A stretch of 64,000 nucleotides of DNA from Diorhabda sublineata (taxonomy: Eukaryota; Arthropoda; Insecta; Coleoptera; Chrysomelidae). This document shows positions 58,401-64,000 of this stretch, piece by piece (the first letter of the stretch is position 1; every line of letters begins with the position of its first letter). The stretch spans positions 41,096,559 to 41,160,558 of the forward strand of contig NC_079476.1 in NCBI RefSeq assembly GCF_026230105.1. The letters are read 5' to 3'. The notes under the pieces were generated by a model, which was given only the letters and a program-made list of their open reading frames with translations, did no database searches and was not told where the DNA came from. A program made the translations under genes and the position numbers.

Positions 58401-59980
58401 TCTAAAACTATAATACTCTTGAAGCTACTATATTAGGGTCTACAAAAGGAGCATAAGGTGCAAAATGTGGCTCTAAAAACTAAAATTGAAACTATAAACA
58501 ACGTGGACTCGTGTCGTGCGAATCCATTAATGAGCAGTTAGTCTCATAGTCTCTCAAATAACCATTTTCTTTTGATTTCATGTTTGAAAAAGTATGAAAA
58601 GATATGGGGAAAGCGGATGAGTTTCTGGTCTATAAGAGGAATGGAATTTGTTACGAGGTTAGTCACTTAATTGTGACTGCTTTTTGTTAAACAACGACTT
58701 TTCCCAAGCTACTTTCACCGATCGTTATTTAGAGGATATAATTTTTTTTTTTTTTTGAAGGTTGTTACCCAAAATTAACCTGTCAGTTCAAACGAGACTA
58801 CATCGGCGACACTTTTTCAGCGAGTTAATATGTGACACGTTATGCTGAAATAAATCACAATTATTGAAAAACGAGAGGGCGACAGAAAAATCAATAATAA
58901 AAAATATGTTTTTAAACATATGAAACCTTTGGCAATTGTGACATACTTTCAATCAATTTTTTCGAGTAATGTGAATGATCCCTTTCTGTAGTTAAAAGTT
59001 TTGTAGCGTTTGTAACACATTTCGAGATTTTAGCTTTCTATAAAGGTTTTATAAGGTCAAAGTATTGGGATTTTAGTTTTCATTCTCCTTTTCTTCTTTT
59101 CTTCTATCTTTATGTTTTTGTTACTTTTCTTATTAGACTTTTGGTGTTCTTCTCTTTATATATCCATACAAATTTAAACATTTTTTAACTATTTTGTTGT
59201 CTATTGGTTCCATTCTGAACTTTTACCTCATTTCTTAACCTAACAATCCTAACCATGGTTTATTTGATTGATGTACTATTTATATATCATATTTTATATT
59301 CCAGGTATTCAAATGTTTATCTATTCACCGAACTTTCGTTATTAAATCTTCTCCTTGTTTCCCACCTTTTGCATTTCTTCTAATTAATCTTCTACGCCTT
59401 CATCGTCTTTTGCATATATTAACCCATATGGATATGGTAATTTGAATCAGCGAGTTACTTTGAAACATTCCAAGCGATCTATCAACATCCTTTGATGGTA
59501 TCTCAAGGTTACCTGGACTTTTTCATCGTGATACTCTTCAGCTACGTGAAAGGAATGAAATAAAAAGAATGTGTGATTAAATAACTTCAACAATACGAAT
59601 AAATGACGTATTTTCCATGCTATTTAGCGCTCTTTGAATAAAAAATGCTTTCAGAATAAAGCATATTAGATTCGTTTCAGAGATTTTCGTTCGTTTATCA
59701 TCGCAAAAATTCTTGGAAGTTATTCCCAGCTTTAGACAGACACGTTGTAAATCGTTGATGCCGGAAATTCGAGGAACATTTAGAATTTGTCGTAACGCCA
59801 GGATTTTCAGAAACTAGACGAGACAAAGCATCATATCACATAAATATATATTCACTAGACACTTTCAAAATTGTGAAATAACTTATAGTAGAGGCGATTG
59901 TTCACTAAACTAAAGTGAAATTTACCTCAGTACAATGATTATTGATAATATGGCAACAGTGGATGGCAGATCGAACAGTT
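58401..59980. other. gap without recognised features
   Basis: Includes a poly-T run near 58742 and a pyrimidine-rich segment at about 59080-59160. No gene is supported. Confidence 0.45.
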
Positions 59981-59984
59981 TACG

Positions 59985-60285
59985 AAGAAAAATACTAATA
60001 ACCGAAAAGGACTCATGGAGAAAAGCACTGGGTACAAAACAAACAAAAAAAGGACGATAATCAACACATCAAAAACAAACTACTAATTTGGTATGGTCGT
60101 GTACAAAGGATGTCAGATAACTTGAAACCGAAGCAGGTCATAAAGTAGACAACATAAAGGATAACGAGAAGAGGAGGATCGTGAAGAAACTGGCGAGAGG
60201 GCTCAGATGATGGAATGCAGGAAGAGAACTGAAAGAAAACCTATGGGGGTTAGAAATTGAAATACGTGAAAGTTGTTTATTGTGG
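59985..60285 (+). mobile_element. LINE 3' end fragment
   Basis: The plus strand reads EKDSWRKALGTKQTKKGR, then DNQHIKNKLLIWYGRVQRMS with later codons like the GRRRRGRPR-SW segment and GRELKENLWG. These correspond to the C-terminus of RTE/Jockey-like LINE ORF2 (W-RA-G--R, then IK-KQL-WYGHVQRM, GRPR--W, W--R--W). Several stops and frameshifts are present. It shares the family-level pattern with the fragment at 48290-48635 but differs in sequence. Confidence 0.7.
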
Positions 60286-61370
60286 AAACGGGTCTTGAAT
60301 ATGTTTCAATATCAGATTTTGTAAACAAATCTTGTTTAATATGAGAATCAACATAAATTAAATGTTTGTTTCCTATTATCAAGTGTATTAAACAATTTTA
60401 ACCACCTCAGTTCTTTTCTAACTGTTGAAGGAAGAGTAAATTGACCGAAAGATAAACTACTTGTAGGCTAAACCGTTTCCAAAGAGTGGTCAATATTGTG
60501 CAGACGATTACTGGAAAAATAAAATAATTAGAAGGCCTTCAAAGTTTTTTAACTAATTGAGGCGGTTGTGAGAGAATTCTCAAAAACAAGAGCGTCTCCC
60601 GCACAGATTTCGATTTATTTCTGAGGTATAATGCTAGATAGAAACTGGATAATGGAGGGAATCAAAAATCTCAAAATATTGTTAGTTAATGCAAAAACCG
60701 CAGCTAAAAAATCAAATTTAAGTGAAAATTATATTCAAAATAACACAGTCAAGTGCTGTTTTTAGTTACGGAAATAAAATAAGCATGAGGATTCAGATTT
60801 AAAATTATTCTGGCATAACCGTAGAAAAGAATTAGGTTGCATCGTGGTGGTCTGCTTTTATTGACAAAGGAAAACCATAAATCGCAAAATGGACGCAATT
60901 ATGTATCAAAATGTTTTCCTACTGTCGTTTATTATATTTTTGGAAGAAGAGCAAATAATTTTATAGCGGGGGAGTGTTCGAAATCTATATTTTGGATTGA
61001 CCAGCCCTTAGTCTGGATACCAATGAATATTATGTCGGAAAGAAAGAAAGTCTATGACTTTTAGAAGCCACAGATACAAACTATTGATGATCTCTAGTTT
61101 GGGAAAATATACCAGAAAGCAAGTTAGTTAAATTAATAAAATAAGAGTATTGAGGGTGAAAAATTTGCTTAATAAAGAGACAGGAAGCTTCTGGGTTAAT
61201 ACTTTTCCAAAGCCAGTCATTTAATTAAACATTTAACTATATATTTCGTCACAGAAATTCTAAAAAAAATGACTTAAACAAATTCAAACAGTCTTTCCCT
61301 TAAAATTGAATTTTGTCTGTGATTTCAAAAGCTTCTTCTATGATTATGAGCATCATACAGCATCAATTTG
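60286..61370. other. gap without recognised features
   Basis: AT-rich, with one 75-codon plus ORF (60837-61064) lacking motifs. Confidence 0.45.
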
Positions 61371-61500
61371 ACCTTATAATGATGGTGGCGCTGTTTTACA
61401 TAGGACAGACATCTCAAAATTTAGAAAATAGATTTAATACAAATGGTACATCCGTTAGAACATTCGCTGATTATTCAAATTGGGAACCTCGTTGCAATAT
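61370..61500 (+). mobile_element. possible Penelope-like GIY-YIG fragment
   Basis: Within the plus ORF at 61313-61594, residues 25-45 read MVALFYIGQTSQNLENRF. The YIGQT-R-L--R- pattern is that of GIY-YIG endonucleases at the C-terminus of Penelope-like retroelements. The first GIY-like tripeptide and the downstream H and E are not evident. The call rests on about a dozen residues. Confidence 0.3.
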
Positions 61501-61599
61501 CCGTTGTTCATTATATTTTTGGTTGATTTTCCCGTATTTCCAATCAATAATAATCAAAATGCATGTCGTTGAAGCCGTCGAATGGCATGGATAACTTTT

Positions 61600-62466
61600 A
61601 AATTAAAACATTACGCGAAACGTGACAGTAGTTTTAATTTGGATGCGAATGTTCAACAAAACGAATGCTAATTTTATATTTGTATCGAATTTATGAACCG
61701 ATAAAAGGTAAATTAAAAATTTTTAATATATTGATCTAAAAGAAAACATTGTTACAGTTAATTACAGTTGATTAACATTAGGATAATTATGATTGAATAT
61801 AGTAGAAGTTGATGAAATATCGAAAGAAAGACTGGACTAAAACTAACCCTCTTCATTTATTCTCGACTGCATCATTCTTCTCACTCGTTGCATATCCATC
61901 AAAAAGACGGAAGATAAACTGTCTAGGCTCCCAGTCAACGTTATTCTTTATAAACAGTGTCGCTTTGCAACCGTGCCATCGAGATCATAATTTACGATTA
62001 AGTTGATACGTCAAACGCTACCGAATAACACTAAATAAAAAAAAAGACTAAGTCGTTATGAGAATTCCGCACGCGATGCTTCCTTTACTCGGCATACCAA
62101 TAAAATAAATCGATTTCAATTTTTTTTTAATAAATGCGGTGCATGATAATGTTGTAGTCATTAACAATAACTTCAACAAGTTCTTTGAGATCTTGGTAAC
62201 ACCAATCAATAATTCACGAGCTTACCCAGAGATGGGTAAACGTCCAAATTTTGAATAATTATTATCATTAAGAAAAGAAACGAAAAACGATCAGCAACAT
62301 CTAAGATTTTCCAAAATTAGCAAATGTTCGATATTATATAAAATAATGAACAAAATTTGATAAAAAGAATAATTTTTTCTAAGAATGTGTGCATTTTTGG
62401 TATTAGGTTCAAAATAATTAATAAATTCAGTATTTTGAAGTTTCTTTTTAAATCCAGAATGATTAG
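61600..62466. other. gap without recognised features
   Basis: AT-rich DNA, no supported gene or repeat. Confidence 0.45.
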
Positions 62467-62522
62467 TTTAGGTTAGGTTAGGTTAGGTTAAGTTAGGTTA
62501 GGTTAGGTTAGGTTAGATTAGG
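62467..62522 (+). repeat. interstitial TTAGG telomere-type tract
   Basis: About ten TTAGG units with one TTAAG and one TTAGA variant, purer than the tract at 33960. Both tracts have the G-rich strand on plus. It ends in GGGG and passes into ordinary sequence. Confidence 0.9.
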
Positions 62523-62639
62523 GGACTGTGACTATAATCGCATTGCTCAGAAAGTATCAACTCTTCGTTACTCTATTTTCAACTTTTCTTCTTTTATTTA
62601 CGGTAATAAACCTTTTAATCTGAATCCGGGGATTGAAGA

Positions 62640-62960
62640 TACTGTTTTTAAATCTCGAACCAAGGCGCGCACGATTCACGCATTTAGCAGTAGAGTAGAG
62701 CAGACGCCCAGGGTGCCAAAAAGCCTCTGCTGGCAAAATATTTGAGCGGGGCTCAACTGCCCAAAAATTCCTAAGACATATCTAGACAGAATTCGCCAAT
62801 AGAGAAGCTAGAGTAGGTCAAGTTTTTTAGTTTTTGTTTTTAATAAACGTATAATTTGCCTTTTTTTGTATAAATTTGTATAGTTATCAAGGGGCGCCGT
62901 AGATATTTCCATCGGGGCGCTGGTACTAAGCATTAGGGTCTGGAATTGATTAACTAGAAG
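62640..62960. other. GC-richer segment, possibly a transposon remnant
   Basis: Two patches, 62660-62765 and 62885-62935, are GC-rich and contain AAGGCGCGCACGATTCACGC and AAGGGGCGCCGTAGAT with a second GGGGCGC about 25 bases on. The minus strand holds a 76-codon ORF (62808-63038) without a known motif. Such patches occur at ends of DNA transposons, but no matched inverted repeat was found. Confidence 0.3.
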
Positions 62961-63299
62961 CATAGAACATAATAAAATCAACTGATGGCTATTGGAATCA
63001 TTTTTAAAATAGGAAATACGCGGTTCGTCGTTTTCCAATCACAGACATTTCAAGTAATAAAAGCAACAGAATAAAAAGAAAACTCGTAAGTGCATGTTTC
63101 TATTGAAAATGAAACGCGGGGAAATAAATTATCAATGTTATTTCAATTCGACATACAATTTTCAATCGAAAATCTCAATAGTTTAATATTTTCCTTATAA
63201 TCATGTTTATTTTCTACTTGTTGCTCTAATACAACATCAAAAAATATAATGTGAATACAACAAAATGAATGAAAAGTTTTTTCTTCGGTGTTCTAACAT

Positions 63300-63390
63300 T
63301 CTGTTCACTCTTTCTCGCACGTGTTTCCGTCGCTTGGGAGCGGGTGTGGCCGTCGGATTCGCCGTCGTAAAGAAAAATCGATATGGCTTA
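63300..63390 (+). promoter_or_regulatory. CpG-rich patch, possible 5' exon or promoter
   Basis: About 80 bases around CGCACGTGTTTCCGTCGCTT and GTGGCCGTCGGATTCGCCGT contain many CpG dinucleotides, including an E-box CACGTG, in otherwise very AT-rich DNA. The patch ends GCCGTCGTAAAG, where GTAAAG fits a 5' splice donor. A short frame beginning ATGGCTTACAGACG follows at 63382. This would fit a non-coding first exon or promoter, but no downstream exon lies in the window. Confidence 0.3.
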
Positions 63391-63569
63391 CAGACGAGTG
63401 AGGAAAAACGTTCATTTTGGAGTGTTTAAATTGGAATCAGTGAAATTCCATCAAAAACGTATGAGATATATTGCATTCCATACTTCAATTATTTTATCTA
63501 CTACATTTTTGTTAATTATCTAACAATCGAATGACCCTTTAATGTACAGATACACGAAAAAACCCAAAC

Positions 63570-63598
63570 AAATGTATCCAATCCAATCCAATCCAATC
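63570..63598 (+). repeat. short CCAAT/ATCCA tandem repeat
   Basis: A run of about five pentamer units (TCCAATCCAATCCAATCC) forms a short microsatellite. Confidence 0.8.
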
Positions 63599-64000
63599 GC
63601 TACAAATCGTATACTACAGCCATTCAAATCAGCCAATTAGAAGTAAAAAAAAGTCGATCAAATACTATCCCGAGGCTTTGGCGGTCCATCTGTCATCGTT
63701 TATCCTAGCAAACACCCATCTAGTTCTATTTCAACAAACGTTATCAGTAACTTCGCCTTCCAAATTTGAAAACATCAGTCAAAACATTAAAAATACTTCT
63801 TGACAATAATGCAATGGATATTTCCTTCGTGAAACAACGATCCGTTTTTGAAAACTCTTTTTCATTTGTTTATATTGTGCTTGTTCATTAGCAATCTTCG
63901 AATGAATCACAATTTTAGTTTTGAAAACAATAAACACAAATAGAAAATTCACAACTCAGAGTATTTTCAAAACAAATTTGATTTGAAAGCTGCTAACCAG

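Noticed and set aside
1..64000. CRISPR arrays, bacterial operons, rRNA genes
   Set aside because: No short regularly spaced repeats, no dense same-strand ORFs with ribosome binding sites, and no rRNA-like segments were seen. The only tandem array is the 111-bp satellite, which has no spacers.

Overview
The window looks like insect nuclear DNA, from a gene-poor, transposon-rich region. It is strongly AT-rich (about 30% GC by eye). It carries interstitial TTAGG tracts (the insect telomere pentamer) and no bacterial operon structure. Almost everything recognisable is a decayed eukaryotic mobile element. I cannot name the species; a beetle or hemipteran-like repeat complement is only an impression. 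No complete host gene was found, and no tRNA, rRNA or CRISPR.

Layout. 0-10 kb: an end fragment of a mariner at the left edge, a possible LINE endonuclease start and an unplaced ORF near 3.1-3.65 kb, and a decayed LINE reverse transcriptase at 7.2-7.9 kb. 10-16.5 kb: a deleted mariner, a short hAT element with matching ends and target duplication (11.2-12.26 kb), and a Ty3-type gag start behind an LTR-like promoter region (16 kb). 18-26 kb: five mariner relics of several families, plus a large inverted repeat (22.4-23.4 kb). 27-35.4 kb: a LINE 3' end with a CCTAA tail, three more mariner relics, a deleted mariner copy related to the one at 21.5 kb, a TTAGG tract and a non-autonomous Helitron. 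40.6-41.3 kb: a 111-bp tandem satellite. 43.3-44.5 kb: the best preserved element, an almost full-length mariner with both ends. 47-64 kb: a Tc1/mariner C-terminus, three LINE fragments in plus orientation, one LINE RNase H/zinc-knuckle end in minus orientation, a mariner, a Tc1, a possible Penelope fragment and a second TTAGG tract.

Nothing here forms a working pathway. Every transposase or reverse transcriptase carries stops, frameshifts, deletions or lost catalytic residues. The pieces that might belong to host genes are three ORFs with coding-like composition on the minus strand (48.8-49.06, 52.8-53.0 and 42.4-42.66 kb) and a CpG-rich patch ending in a donor-like GTAAAG at 63.3 kb. These could be exons of genes whose introns or flanks make up the rest. 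I found no convincing new biological system. The most useful leads are the orphan exons, the inverted repeat, the satellite, and the related mariner deletion copies.
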